Positions 46,264 to 54,660 are shown, counted from the stretch's first letter. The stretch is 64,000 bases of DNA from Spirosoma pollinicola (GCF_002831565.1 NZ_CP025096.1:4202501-4266500); one strand, 5' to 3'. Numbers and translations: made by a program. Notes: a model not told the origin generated them from the sequence alone.

Positions 46264-46402
46264 ACCGTTGTCGATTAAGAGTATATCGGATATTCTTCCT
46301 GTTTTAACCGAGTTACAGGCAAAAAGTTTGGGGTCAATTTTGTGTTGTTTGCGTAAAGGCGGGTAGATTTGCTGTTGTCTCAACAAACCACAAAACCCTT
46401 TT

Positions 46403-47947
46403 ATGCAGTCTATTCTTCCATTACCCACCCAGCCCGTTAAGCCCGGTACCAGCACCGGACAGCACTTCTGGCACGCTACCGATTCGTCGACCGGCCAACC
46501 CACCAAAACCCTCGATTCTTATTCTCCGGCCGATGGGCAACTCATTGCCCGCGTTACCCTAACGAGCCGTGCTGACTATGACCACGTTATTGAAACGGCA
46601 CAGGCGGCTTTTGCGGAGTGGCGATTGGTACCTGCTCCACGTCGGGGTGAGATTGTCCGACAAATGGGCGAACAGTTTCGGCGGTATAAGCGGGAATTGG
46701 GAACGCTCGTTAGTTACGAAATGGGTAAGTCCTTGCAGGAAGGCTTAGGTGAGGTACAGGAAATTATAGACATCTGCGATTTTGCCGTTGGGCAGTCGCG
46801 GCAGCTGTATGGCCTGTCGATGCACTCGGAGCGGCCCGCCCACCGAATGCTGGAGCAATGGCATCCGCTGGGGGTGGTTGGTATTATCTCTGCGTTTAAT
46901 TTTCCGGTTGCCGTCTGGTCGTGGAACGCCATGCTGGCCTGGGTGTGTGGCGATGTCTGTGTATGGAAGCCGTCCGAAAAAACACTACTTACGGCCCTGG
47001 CCTGTCAGCAAATTATTGGCGAGGTGTTGCGCAACAACGACGTACCCGAAGGGGTGTCGTGCCTGATTACGGGTGGCCGCGATACGGGCGAGTGGCTGGC
47101 GCGTGATCCGCGTGTAGCGCTTGTGTCGGCAACGGGGAGCACCCGAATGGGCAAAGCCGTTGCCGAAACAGTGGCGGGTCGGTTAGGTAAAAGCCTGCTT
47201 GAGCTGGGCGGCAACAACGCCATTATTGTCTCGGAACATGCCGACCTTGATCTGGCCATTCCGGCCATTGTTTTTGGGGCCGTTGGTACTGCCGGTCAGC
47301 GCTGCACCAGCACGCGCCGAATCATTGTGCAGGAAAGCATATACGACGACGTAAAAAGCCGATTAAAAAACGCTTACGCGCAACTGCGTATAGGGAATCC
47401 GTTAGATGAATCGTTCCATGTGGGGCCGGTTATCGACCAGGCTGCTGTACAAAGTTACGAACTGGCCATTGCCGAGATTCGGACATCGGGCGGGCAGTTT
47501 GTGGTGGAGCCGGGCCTTATTGACGGTCTGGGTTTTGAATCGGGTTGCTACGTACGGCCCTGTGTGGCCGAAGCAGAAAACCATTGGCCTGTGGTGCAGC
47601 GTGAAACCTTTGCGCCAATTCTATATCTGCTTAAATATACCACCCTCGATGATGCCATTCGCCAGCAAAATGGCGTACCTCAAGGGCTTTCGTCAGCTAT
47701 TTTCACCCTGAATATGCGCGAAGCTGAGCGGTTTCTGGCAGTGGCAGGGTCTGACTGTGGTATTGCCAACGTGAATATCGGTACATCGGGTGCCGAAATA
47801 GGTGGCGCTTTCGGGGGCGAAAAAGAAACGGGCGGAGGCCGCGAATCGGGTTCCGATGCCTGGAAAGCCTACATGCGCCGACAAACGAATACCATCAACT
47901 ACGGCACAACCATGCCCCTGGCGCAGGGGATTACATTTGAGTTGTAG
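46403..47947 (+). CDS. Aldehyde dehydrogenase, ALDH7 (AASADH-like) family
   Basis: A 514-residue enzyme. 'GVVGIISAFNFPVAVWSWNA', 'VWKPSEKTLLTAL', 'VSATGSTRMGKAVAETVAGR' (Rossmann part), catalytic Glu in 'SLLELGGNNAIIV' and catalytic Cys in 'GTAGQRCTSTRRIIV' are present. The C terminus 'GGAFGGEKETGGGRESGSDA' and 'TNTINYGTTMPLAQG' is typical of the antiquitin/piperideine-6-carboxylate dehydrogenase group, which oxidises alpha-aminoadipic semialdehyde in lysine breakdown. Cytosolic and full length. Confidence 0.92.
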   Translation: MQSILPLPTQPVKPGTSTGQHFWHATDSSTGQPTKTLDSYSPADGQLIARVTLTSRADYDHVIETAQAAFAEWRLVPAPRRGEIVRQMGEQFRRYKRELGTLVSYEMGKSLQEGLGEVQEIIDICDFAVGQSRQLYGLSMHSERPAHRMLEQWHPLGVVGIISAFNFPVAVWSWNAMLAWVCGDVCVWKPSEKTLLTALACQQIIGEVLRNNDVPEGVSCLITGGRDTGEWLARDPRVALVSATGSTRMGKAVAETVAGRLGKSLLELGGNNAIIVSEHADLDLAIPAIVFGAVGTAGQRCTSTRRIIVQESIYDDVKSRLKNAYAQLRIGNPLDESFHVGPVIDQAAVQSYELAIAEIRTSGGQFVVEPGLIDGLGFESGCYVRPCVAEAENHWPVVQRETFAPILYLLKYTTLDDAIRQQNGVPQGLSSAIFTLNMREAERFLAVAGSDCGIANVNIGTSGAEIGGAFGGEKETGGGRESGSDAWKAYMRRQTNTINYGTTMPLAQGITFEL

Positions 47948-48074
47948 TGGAGTCGGTGGATTAGGTGTAATGAGTGGAGTTGGTGGAGTAGGTGAAGTTA
48001 GTCACTCAACCTACTCCACTCACTCCACCAACTCCACTCATTACACCTACCCCACTCACTCCACCGACTTCACT
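47946..48074. terminator. Long hairpin between convergent genes
   Basis: Arms built from GTGGAGT units (GGTGTAATGAGTGGAGTTGG and its complement) pair across the whole gap between the aldehyde dehydrogenase stop and the HTH-gene stop, with two extra GTGAGTGG-like units bulged from one arm. It is a likely bidirectional terminator. Confidence 0.7.
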
Positions 48075-48315
48075 AATTCACTGGCTTCCCTTCTCCTGTT
48101 AGTACATAGCGCATATTCATAGTTGGAAACTTACTCGCTATCTCGGCCAGCGACTCGCTGCTGAGGTAAGTTTTATTACCAATATGCCGGTAAAATTTCT
48201 CCCGGCTATATCCTAATTCTTTCGCTAATCGGTAGACCGACATCTCTTGTGCGGCCAGGGCTTCCTTGAGCCATTTTCCCTGAATATTGCTCTTTTTTTC
48301 TCGTCGTCCAGCCAT
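48073..48315 (-). CDS. Small helix-turn-helix regulator
   Basis: An 80-residue basic protein: 'WLKEALAAQEMSVYRLAKEL' and 'GYSREKFYRHIGNKTYLSSE' form a Cro/Xre-like HTH, then 'SLAEIASKFPTMNMRYVLTG', the 'P..N..WLLTGEG'-type ending common in phage and island repressors. It is divergent from the GIY-YIG gene across a 67-bp, AT-rich promoter region, so it probably regulates both. Confidence 0.8.
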   Translation of the reverse strand: MAGRREKKSNIQGKWLKEALAAQEMSVYRLAKELGYSREKFYRHIGNKTYLSSESLAEIASKFPTMNMRYVLTGEGKPVN

Positions 48316-48382
48316 GAAACAAAGGTAAAAAATATATGTATTAATTGTTGTATATAAGTATTGTTTGTAGTATATTTAATGC

Positions 48383-48955
48383 ATGGAAAACAGCGAAAAA
48401 ATAGCCAGAATGGGCCTTGATTTAGGGCGGATTATAGACGGAGAAATGCCATTTAAAGCCCATCCGTGCATTTATTATTTAATTAATGCCATGAATGATG
48501 TTGTTTTTGTTGGGCAAACAGTAGACCTACAGTCGCGGCTGTTGGAGCACAAACGTGCGGGCGTAAATTTTGTCCGATTTCGCTTCTTCGGTTGCGAAGA
48601 GCGTGACCTGGATCGGCTTGAACAAGGCGCTATTGTTCGGCTCAAACCTGCGCTGAATAAAGCGCCAAAGATGCCAAAACTCAAATCGGCATCGGGACAC
48701 TTGAGTAAGCAATTGATCTGCCTCAAACACAACATCACGCCCATTGCCTTTGATCGACTACGGGAGGCATTTGGGTTACACCCAACCAGTTCATTTGGCA
48801 ATGCAAAGTATTATAAGCCCGAGGATGTGGAGTTGTGGGTAAGGCGGTTCAAAGGGCTGGTTGTGTCGGGGCGGCATGTACTTCAAGTTAAGCCAACATA
48901 TCTGGCAGTGGGTATCAGCAGCCGAACTAGGCAAATTCAGCTCTTTACAAAATGA
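48383..48955 (+). CDS. GIY-YIG nuclease-type protein
   Basis: A 190-residue protein. The GIY-YIG fold appears as 'CIYYLINAMNDVVFVGQTVD' (IYY for GIY, FVG for YIG), then 'LQSRLLEHKRAG', 'FRFFGCEERDLDRLEQGAIV' with the catalytic Glu, and 'LKPALNKAPK'. The C-terminal half is a possible DNA-binding region ('DRLREAFGLHPTSSFGNAKY'). Found just upstream of the recombinase gene on the same strand, it may take part in mobility or defence of the island, but function is not established. Confidence 0.75.
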   Translation: MENSEKIARMGLDLGRIIDGEMPFKAHPCIYYLINAMNDVVFVGQTVDLQSRLLEHKRAGVNFVRFRFFGCEERDLDRLEQGAIVRLKPALNKAPKMPKLKSASGHLSKQLICLKHNITPIAFDRLREAFGLHPTSSFGNAKYYKPEDVELWVRRFKGLVVSGRHVLQVKPTYLAVGISSRTRQIQLFTK

Positions 48956-48992
48956 ATAGGAGAGGAGGTGTGTAAACATAGCTTGCTTAGTG

Positions 48993-49054
48993 ACGAATAC
49001 AGGTTTTTCGTGTCCATGTATTGAATTAAATGGTTACAAAAAGCCTGTATTCGT
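48993..49054. repeat. Inverted repeat abutting the recombinase start
   Basis: ACGAATACAGG followed by TTTTT at 48993-49008 is repeated in reverse at 49038-49054 (17-base arms, one mismatch); the right arm ends directly before the ATG at 49055. Candidate operator of the recombinase gene, or a recombination site. Confidence 0.6.
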
Positions 49055-50242
49055 ATGGTAACTATTCGTATTGATGAGAAAGAAACGTCTCTTTTATCGG
49101 TTTCCTTTCCAGAAGACCCAATTGGCAACGATTTGGTGGGGCAAATTCCGGGTAGACGATGGAGTCGTTCGCGCCGGTGCTGGCTGGTGCCCAACACCCG
49201 CGAAGCCGTTGTACAGGTGGGTAAACTTTTCGGGAAAGACCATTGTCGGTTCGATGAAGCTGTGGTGCGGCTCTACAAGCCCACGGCCACAGTGCCGGAA
49301 ATTGAGCGGGCTACAAATCCGATGTGGCCGCCAGTTGGGAAGGGTATTGCCCCAAAAAGGGTTCGGTATGCTAAGCCCCTGCGTGAGTATGATCGGCATC
49401 CGGTTGTTGTTTCCCTTTGCGATGCCTTACAATTGCACCAATACAGCTACAAAACGCTTAAAAATTATAAACAGGCAAGTATTGCGCTAATTCGATATGC
49501 ATCGCCTAGGTCTGTAGAGGAATTGACTAAACATCAATTTCAAACGTATCTGCTGTATTTGATCAGGGCGAAACGGCTCAGCAGCTCTACCATTAACGTC
49601 CATATTAACGCCTGGAAATTTTATTGCGAGAAGATTCTACAGCGCGACAAAGAGTTTTACAATATCGAGTATCCACGAACTCCGGATAAACTACCCACGG
49701 TTTACAGCGTGGCCGAAGTGAAAGCTATTTTTAGTGCGACGACCAGTTTGAAATACCGGACGTTGTTTCAATTGGTATATGCCACGGGTTTGCGTTTAAA
49801 CGAAGTGGTTCATCTTCGTCTTTCAAATATTGATCGTTTCAGGCGGCTCATTATCGTTCGGGCTGGTAAGGGAAAAAAAGACCGCGTTGTCATGCTTAGT
49901 CATAAGCTCGAAGCGATACTGGATATATATCTGACGAGCTATAAACGAACAGGCGGATCACCCCAACTTTATCTTTTTGAAAATTCGGAGAATCATGAAC
50001 CCATTGCGAACCGAACGATACAGATGGTTTATAGTGAGACGGTGCGTTTTGCCGGAATCCGGAAAAAAGGGGGCATCCATACATTGAGGCACAGTTTTGC
50101 CACTCATCTGCTCGAATCGGGTCTGGACATCCGGTATATTCAACAATTGTTGGGCCATACCAGTATTCTGACAACCATGCGCTACACCCATGTTTCGGCC
50201 GACAGGATCAGTACCTTTAAAAGTCCGCTGGATGATTTTTAG
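49055..50242 (+). CDS. Tyrosine recombinase, XerC/D-like, heading the cassette array
   Basis: A 395-residue protein. An unusual 95-residue N-terminal domain ('SFPEDPIGNDLVGQIPGRRW', 'SRSRRCWLVPNTREAV') precedes the core-binding SAM-like domain ('LQLHQYSYKTLKNYKQASIA', 'TKHQFQTYLLYLIRAKRLS') and the catalytic domain: Arg in 'LVYATGLRLNEVVHLRL', Lys in 'AGKGKKDRV', His/Arg in 'GIHTLRHSFATHLLESGL' (about 342/345), His in 'LLGHTS' and Tyr in 'TTMRYTHVS' (about 377). It ends in 'KSPLDDF', as IntI proteins do, but lacks the roughly 20-residue extra helix that IntI carries before the His-Arg box. It is upstream of, and co-oriented with, the repeats and cassettes. Confidence 0.85.
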   Translation: MVTIRIDEKETSLLSVSFPEDPIGNDLVGQIPGRRWSRSRRCWLVPNTREAVVQVGKLFGKDHCRFDEAVVRLYKPTATVPEIERATNPMWPPVGKGIAPKRVRYAKPLREYDRHPVVVSLCDALQLHQYSYKTLKNYKQASIALIRYASPRSVEELTKHQFQTYLLYLIRAKRLSSSTINVHINAWKFYCEKILQRDKEFYNIEYPRTPDKLPTVYSVAEVKAIFSATTSLKYRTLFQLVYATGLRLNEVVHLRLSNIDRFRRLIIVRAGKGKKDRVVMLSHKLEAILDIYLTSYKRTGGSPQLYLFENSENHEPIANRTIQMVYSETVRFAGIRKKGGIHTLRHSFATHLLESGLDIRYIQQLLGHTSILTTMRYTHVSADRISTFKSPLDDF

Positions 50243-50537
50243 CGGGCTCGTCTCGGTTGTGCCATCGGAGCATTGGGCGAAGTTGGGACAGGCTAAAGAA
50301 ACGACTTTTCAGGACATACCCCTGTGTATATCGTTTCATCGTACGTTTAAGCGGTATTACTTCTCCACGTGCATTGAAGCGATAGAAGGCTCCTTTTGCA
50401 TCGAAGAAGTAAGTTGAGTAGCCGTCTATGTCCCAAACCCGATTGACCCCAACAACAATTTGCCTTGTCTTCATTTTCTTGTAACTACTATTTGCAATTA
50501 AGGTATATGTTTTCTTACTTGCAATGACCCGCAGCAT
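50217..50537 (-). CDS. Hypothetical protein, antisense-overlapping recombinase end
   Basis: Up to 106 residues; 'MKTRQIVVGVNRVWDIDGYS' is an alternative start. A beta-rich central part ('YSTYFFDAKGAFYRFNARG') and a basic C terminus suggest a small nucleic-acid-binding or structural domain. Its 3' end overlaps the recombinase gene by about 26 bases on the other strand. No family recognised. Confidence 0.5.
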   Translation of the reverse strand: MLRVIASKKTYTLIANSSYKKMKTRQIVVGVNRVWDIDGYSTYFFDAKGAFYRFNARGEVIPLKRTMKRYTQGYVLKSRFFSLSQLRPMLRWHNRDEPAKNHPADF

Positions 50538-50810
50538 TTAACCTGGAAATTTAGTGAGTGCGGAATTAGTGATTGCTGATTGATAGGAGTTTATAGTTCC
50601 GCAAGTTCGCGCCCATATATATGTTGGGTGGCGGGTCCAAAATGGGCGTCAAAGGCGGGTTATCTGTGACAGTGGAGCCGCCCCGACAGGCCAGCGGTTT
50701 GGTTTGTTGGTCAGCTTCCGGTTGACAGAGCGCGCTCCCTAAAAGTTTAGTTTAGGCTTAACCGTCTAACTTTCCTGCGACAGGTTGAACAACCCGCTTA
50801 CATCAAGAAA

Positions 50811-51287
50811 ATGATTAGAATCAATACTCAATTTTTTCTCAGGATTTTGCTGTGCCTATTTTTGGCATCATGTGGTGCCAGGAATGAGAAAAAAGAGTGG
50901 AACAGTAAGCAACCACAGAATGAAATAGAAAATTTTGATACGTTCTATAGACGATTTTATGCAGACAGTCTTTTTCAGGCAAACCGCGTAATTTTCCCTT
51001 TAGAAGGCTACAACCAAAATTTACATGAACTGGGTGAGGACGGGCCGAAAGAAGATACGATCCCAAAAGTTTACTACACGCAGAGGAGTGAATTAGGTTT
51101 CCTGAATCCTCCGCCCTTAAAGGACTCGATTTACGAAGATGTGTTATATAAAGTAGGTTTAAAGAAGACGGACACGCTTGTTGTAGAGAAGTTTTGGATA
51201 GATGAATCTGGTTCTATGATAGAAAAACACTTTAAGCCAATACAAGGCAAATGGCATCTGGTGTATTTTTACTACATAGACAATTGA
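50811..51287 (+). CDS. Lipoprotein, DUF4348-like
   Basis: A 158-residue protein with a lipoprotein signal (LFLASC, Cys21). 'FDTFYRRFYADSLFQANRVI' followed by 'FPLEG' matches the style of DUF4348 lipoproteins of Bacteroidota, a small uncharacterised domain with mainly beta structure towards the C terminus ('KWHLVYFYYIDN'). It is cassette 1 of the array, preceded by the solitary GTTGGGT box. Confidence 0.65.
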   Translation: MIRINTQFFLRILLCLFLASCGARNEKKEWNSKQPQNEIENFDTFYRRFYADSLFQANRVIFPLEGYNQNLHELGEDGPKEDTIPKVYYTQRSELGFLNPPPLKDSIYEDVLYKVGLKKTDTLVVEKFWIDESGSMIEKHFKPIQGKWHLVYFYYIDN

Positions 51288-51361
51288 ATTGTGCATGGTT
51301 ATTCACTGCGCGCAGGCAGGCTCCCGGTGACAGGCAGCACGCCCCAGAAGGACGCTTTTCA

Positions 51362-51447
51362 GCCCAACATGACGGGTGTGTAAAGGTGGAAGTGGCTTGT
51401 GTTCAGGCCAGTGACTCGCCCACCATCAACACCCGTGGTCGTTGGGT
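51362..51447 (+). repeat. attC-like palindrome 1
   Basis: GCCCAAC (51362-51368) and GTTGGGT (51441-51447) bracket 86 bp. Inner boxes ACGGGTGT and ACACCCGT pair. The next gene starts 22 bases later. Confidence 0.7.
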
Positions 51448-51469
51448 GAAATTATAAAAATAAAATCCT

Positions 51470-51967
51470 ATGGTCAGTTTTCGGGCGACAGTGGAGCGAC
51501 TCCTTAAGAAAATCTGGAAAAATGTTTTTGTCTTTCGGCTGACAGGCGAACCACCTCAGTTAAGAGAAATAATTGAATCTGCGTATATACCGCCGTCTGT
51601 AAAAACGCAAAAAAAGGAAAGTCTAGAGCTTTTATTTCTCAATGAACAATATGTGAAAGAAAATTATGATGATTTCATGAGCCGATATTCGGGTTTCGGT
51701 GAAGACTTATATAGTTTGCTAAGTGAACAACTGCCAGAGGTTTTCAGGAAGCTAACTTTTTATAAGGGCATCGTTTATCAAACAGAAGATAGCTATGCTG
51801 TATTTATAGGCGAACCTGCATTTGGAATACAACTTGACCCGCTAATTGAAGTAGTTGTTATTTGGGACCACTCAAGGCATGCCGAATTTAGTTCGTGGCT
51901 AAACGATGGGCATTCAGCAGTACTTGAGTATATTCAAAAAGGAGTAGATGGTGCTTGGCTTGACTGA
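51470..51967 (+). CDS. Hypothetical cassette protein
   Basis: A 165-residue soluble protein ('LLKKIWKNVFVFRLTGEPPQ', 'NYDDFMSRYSGFGEDLYSLL', 'EVVVIWDHSRHAEFSSWLND'). Alpha/beta character, acidic; no family recognised. It begins 22 bases after palindrome 1 and is followed by palindrome 2, so it forms a single-gene unit. Confidence 0.6.
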   Translation: MVSFRATVERLLKKIWKNVFVFRLTGEPPQLREIIESAYIPPSVKTQKKESLELLFLNEQYVKENYDDFMSRYSGFGEDLYSLLSEQLPEVFRKLTFYKGIVYQTEDSYAVFIGEPAFGIQLDPLIEVVVIWDHSRHAEFSSWLNDGHSAVLEYIQKGVDGAWLD

Positions 51968-52035
51968 CTAACGGTTTTCGCTTCGCGTGGGTAGCTTCCC
52001 GGCGACAGGTGGCCCGCCCCGTCAGCAGGCAGGCA

Positions 52036-52120
52036 GCCCAACATGATGAGTGTGTAAAGGTTCAAGTACGTGTGTCTAGTTCAGTAACTCGCTCACCATC
52101 AACACTCATGGTCGTTGGGT
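52036..52120 (+). repeat. attC-like palindrome 2
   Basis: GCCCAAC (52036-52042) and GTTGGGT (52114-52120), 85 bp. Inner boxes ATGAGTGT/ACACTCAT differ from palindrome 1 by two matched changes that keep pairing. The 250 bases that follow, up to 52372, hold further short modules (GGTTACGTGTGACA, TTGGCTGACAAGCGAGC) and no gene. Confidence 0.7.
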
Positions 52121-52372
52121 GGCGGGTCCATGCTGTGAGTGCAAGGCGGGCTACCTGCGACAGTGGAGCAACGAGTTAGTAAAGCCGTTGCTCATAGGCG
52201 GGTTACGTGTGACAATTAAAATGCCCAGGTTAAGCAGGTTTGGACTTCCATTTCGAAGTTTTGGCTGACAAGCGAGCGACACATGCAAGGCGACTTATCA
52301 AGTCTGAGTAAAAAAACCGTAACCACTTAAACTATCTATACGGAAGTTAGTACTTCTACCCCTGTCTCGTTA

Positions 52373-52747
52373 GTGTTTCCGCCACTCTGGAAGCGAATTG
52401 GAGCAAGCCTAATTGACGTTTACTTTATTTTTATGTTAGCTTATGCAATGGTTAGCATCTTGCCAGAGTCCTTCGTTGACCAATTTCGCTTAATCATTTT
52501 TGGGCTAGCCGTCCTCTATGACCCCATTTGTAATTCAACTTTGGGCTACACATTTGGCACTTTCCTCTTTAAAGTTAGGGTCAGAAGTCGAGCAGATACT
52601 ACCCAGAAATTGTCTTTTCCCAAAGCGCTAATCCGCTTCATAGTCAAAGCTGTATTAGGCTGGATTTCGTTTCTGACCATTCACTCTGACAGTATGCGTA
52701 GAGCAATCCATGACCGTGTTGCCGACTCAGTTGTAATCAGCAAATAA
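52373..52747 (+). CDS. RDD-family membrane protein
   Basis: A 124-residue protein with a GTG start. 'LWKRIGASLIDVYFIFMLAY' holds the Arg-Asp(-Asp) RDD motif region, then 'STLGYTFGTFLFKVRVRSRA' and 'HDRVADSVVI' as in RDD proteins with three or four helices. Known members include Na+/H+-type transporters and many unknowns. Single gene between palindromes 2 and 3. Confidence 0.8.
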   Translation: MFPPLWKRIGASLIDVYFIFMLAYAMVSILPESFVDQFRLIIFGLAVLYDPICNSTLGYTFGTFLFKVRVRSRADTTQKLSFPKALIRFIVKAVLGWISFLTIHSDSMRRAIHDRVADSVVISK

Positions 52748-52837
52748 GTATTTCAAAAAAGGATTTGTGCATTGCTGTCCGCTCCGCGTGGAATAGCTTA
52801 CCGGCGACAGGGCACACGTCCCAGAGGAGGGTCCGCA

Positions 52838-52923
52838 GCCCAACATGATGAGTGTGTAAAGGTGCAAGTGGCTCGTGTTGAGTTGAGGTATGTGCTCACC
52901 ATCAACACTCATGGTCGTTGGGT
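52838..52923 (+). repeat. attC-like palindrome 3
   Basis: GCCCAAC (52838-52844) and GTTGGGT (52917-52923), 86 bp; inner boxes ATGAGTGT/ACACTCAT. After it come CCAAAATGGGCGTCAAAGGC and GACAGTGGAGCCGCCCCGAC, which also follow the solitary box at 50623; the 150 bases up to 53091 hold no gene. Confidence 0.7.
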
Positions 52924-53091
52924 GGCTCGTCCAAAATGGGCGTCAAAGGCGGGTTACCTGCGACAGTGGAGCCGCCCCGACAGGTCGTTTTGGATTCATT
53001 TGCCAGCTTCCGGTCGACAGGTTGAACGCTCCGGTTAGGCGAACTCAAGCTTCCATTTCGGCGGCTCGGCTGATAATTCAAACTAGTGACA

Positions 53092-53370
53092 ATGATAAAG
53101 CAGACACTCATTACCATAGGTAGACTCAAACTATATCATGAGTATAGCGGTGATGGAGATGGTTTTGCCCGTGTTGGCCACCCTGACGAGAAAACCGTCT
53201 TCGGTTCTATGCAAAGCCAAATATGGTCAGCCATTGAGGGCGCTATACAAGGTGTTGAATTGATTGCAGAGGGCTTGGTCTCGAATGAGTATGCAGCAAA
53301 AACACTGCAAAAGCTACGTGAATCTTGCGATGATGAGAGTTATGAAACTTTGACGGCAAAACTGAATTAA
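53092..53370 (+). CDS. Hypothetical cassette protein
   Basis: A 92-residue protein (MIKQTLITIGRLKLYHEYSG..., 'IWSAIEGAIQGVELIAEGLV'); a GTG six bases earlier is an alternative start. Charged and largely helical, no family recognised. It is separated from the next gene by only 74 bases with a truncated module and no palindrome, so both may form one cassette. Confidence 0.55.
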   Translation: MIKQTLITIGRLKLYHEYSGDGDGFARVGHPDEKTVFGSMQSQIWSAIEGAIQGVELIAEGLVSNEYAAKTLQKLRESCDDESYETLTAKLN

Positions 53371-53444
53371 TAAAAGTTACGCTCCGCGTGGGCAGGCTAC
53401 CGCTGACAAGACGCACGTTTCTATGTTTCGATTAACTTTGCTAA

Positions 53445-54281
53445 ATGGAGACAGGCGTTTACATTCCCATTATTTCAAATTACGGCTTCAAAGCTACTTT
53501 CGGCAACGAAGCTGACAGTTTGTTCCTTCGTACAGCCTTGCAGGCCCTTATCAAATCGGATACACCTATCCAAGAAGTACATTTCGATAAAAATGCTTTC
53601 GAGGCTCTGACTATTGACAGCCGGAGTGGCATTTTTGATTTAGCCTGTACAGACGAAAACGGAAGTCAGTTCATTGTTGAAATGCAATTAGGTTTTGCAC
53701 CACATTTTGTGCAACGCATGAAGTTTTATGCACTTCACAAGTTTAACACGGTCGTGGAAAGAGGAGAGTTTGATTATGCCAACCTGCCCAAAATCTATGC
53801 CATCGCCATTTTAGCGAAGAGCATTTTGCCAACGGCTCATTTTCATACCGTTGCTAATCTACGAAGCGAGACCGGTGAAATCATTGATACTCAAATGACG
53901 TTTATCACCGTAGAATTGGCTAAGTTTAACGAACAAGTAGCTGAGATAGAGACTGACTTAGAGAAATTAGTTTATACTATGAAGACGCTCCATACAACCG
54001 AACCGACTCAGTACCCTGCTTTCTGGAATGAGGAATGGCTTAAGCGGGCCATTGATGAGTTAGACACCCGGAAAATGACTCCAGAGGAAAGAGCTTACTT
54101 TGCCCGTGTGACAGCGGCCAATGCTGAAGCGGTCAAAGCAGAAAAGCAAAGAATTATAGAGGTCAAAAAAGAGACTGTAAAGAATTTATTAGCTCTTGAA
54201 ATTTTAACAATTGAGCAAATCGCTAATTCTGTTGGTGTCTCTACTGATATAGTTATAGAAATCCAAAAAAGAAACGAATAG
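53445..54281 (+). CDS. Rpn-type PD-(D/E)XK nuclease/putative transposase
   Basis: A 278-residue protein with 'GFKATFGNEADSLFLRTALQ', the nuclease core 'SGIFDLACTDENGSQFIVEM' (Asp...Glu-x-Gln at FIVEMQ) and 'KIYAIAILAKSILP', then a helical C terminus ('MTPEERAYFARVTAANAEAV', 'ILTIEQIANSVGVSTDIV'). This is the PDDEXK_2/Rpn family common in Bacteroidota; characterised Rpn proteins are DNA nucleases promoting recombination or acting in phage defence. Its place in a mobile array fits. Confidence 0.85.
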   Translation: METGVYIPIISNYGFKATFGNEADSLFLRTALQALIKSDTPIQEVHFDKNAFEALTIDSRSGIFDLACTDENGSQFIVEMQLGFAPHFVQRMKFYALHKFNTVVERGEFDYANLPKIYAIAILAKSILPTAHFHTVANLRSETGEIIDTQMTFITVELAKFNEQVAEIETDLEKLVYTMKTLHTTEPTQYPAFWNEEWLKRAIDELDTRKMTPEERAYFARVTAANAEAVKAEKQRIIEVKKETVKNLLALEILTIEQIANSVGVSTDIVIEIQKRNE

Positions 54282-54331
54282 TATTCAATCTCTCCTGTGA
54301 CAGCAAGCACGTCCCAAATTCAACGTTTTCA

Positions 54332-54395
54332 GCCCAACGTGGGCAGGGGTGTAAAGGCTCTCTTCGCTCACCATCAACACCCGTGGTCGTTGGGT
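54332..54395 (+). repeat. attC-like palindrome 4 (short)
   Basis: GCCCAAC (54332-54338) and GTTGGGT (54389-54395), 64 bp, with a shortened central loop. The outer boxes and ACACCCG inner box are kept. The following region to 54768 (about 370 bases) holds several tandem non-coding modules and no gene. Confidence 0.65.
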
Positions 54396-54644
54396 GAACC
54401 GGCCAAAATGGGCGTGCAAGGCGGGTTACCGGCGACAGAGTGCTCGTGCCAACGGTTCGCTTTGGGCTCGTTAGGCGGGCTGCCGGCGACAGTGGAGCCG
54501 CCCCGACAGGCCAGTGGTTTGGCTCTTTGGCCGGTTTGGGTCGACACCAGAACCGCCCTGAGTGCGGGCTTGGACAAGTTGGGCCGCTTCCGGTCGACAA
54601 GGCAAACGCCCCGGTGGGCAGGTTGGCCAAAATCGGTTAAGTGC

Positions 54645-54660
54645 CGCTCCGGCGTACCGG
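54645..54660 (-). repeat. 16-base hairpin module, copy 9 (array DNA)
   Basis: CCGGTACGCCGGAGCG on the minus strand: stem CCGG/CCGG, loop TACG, tail AGCG. It is in non-coding array DNA, the only copy found outside a transposase gene. Confidence 0.75.
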
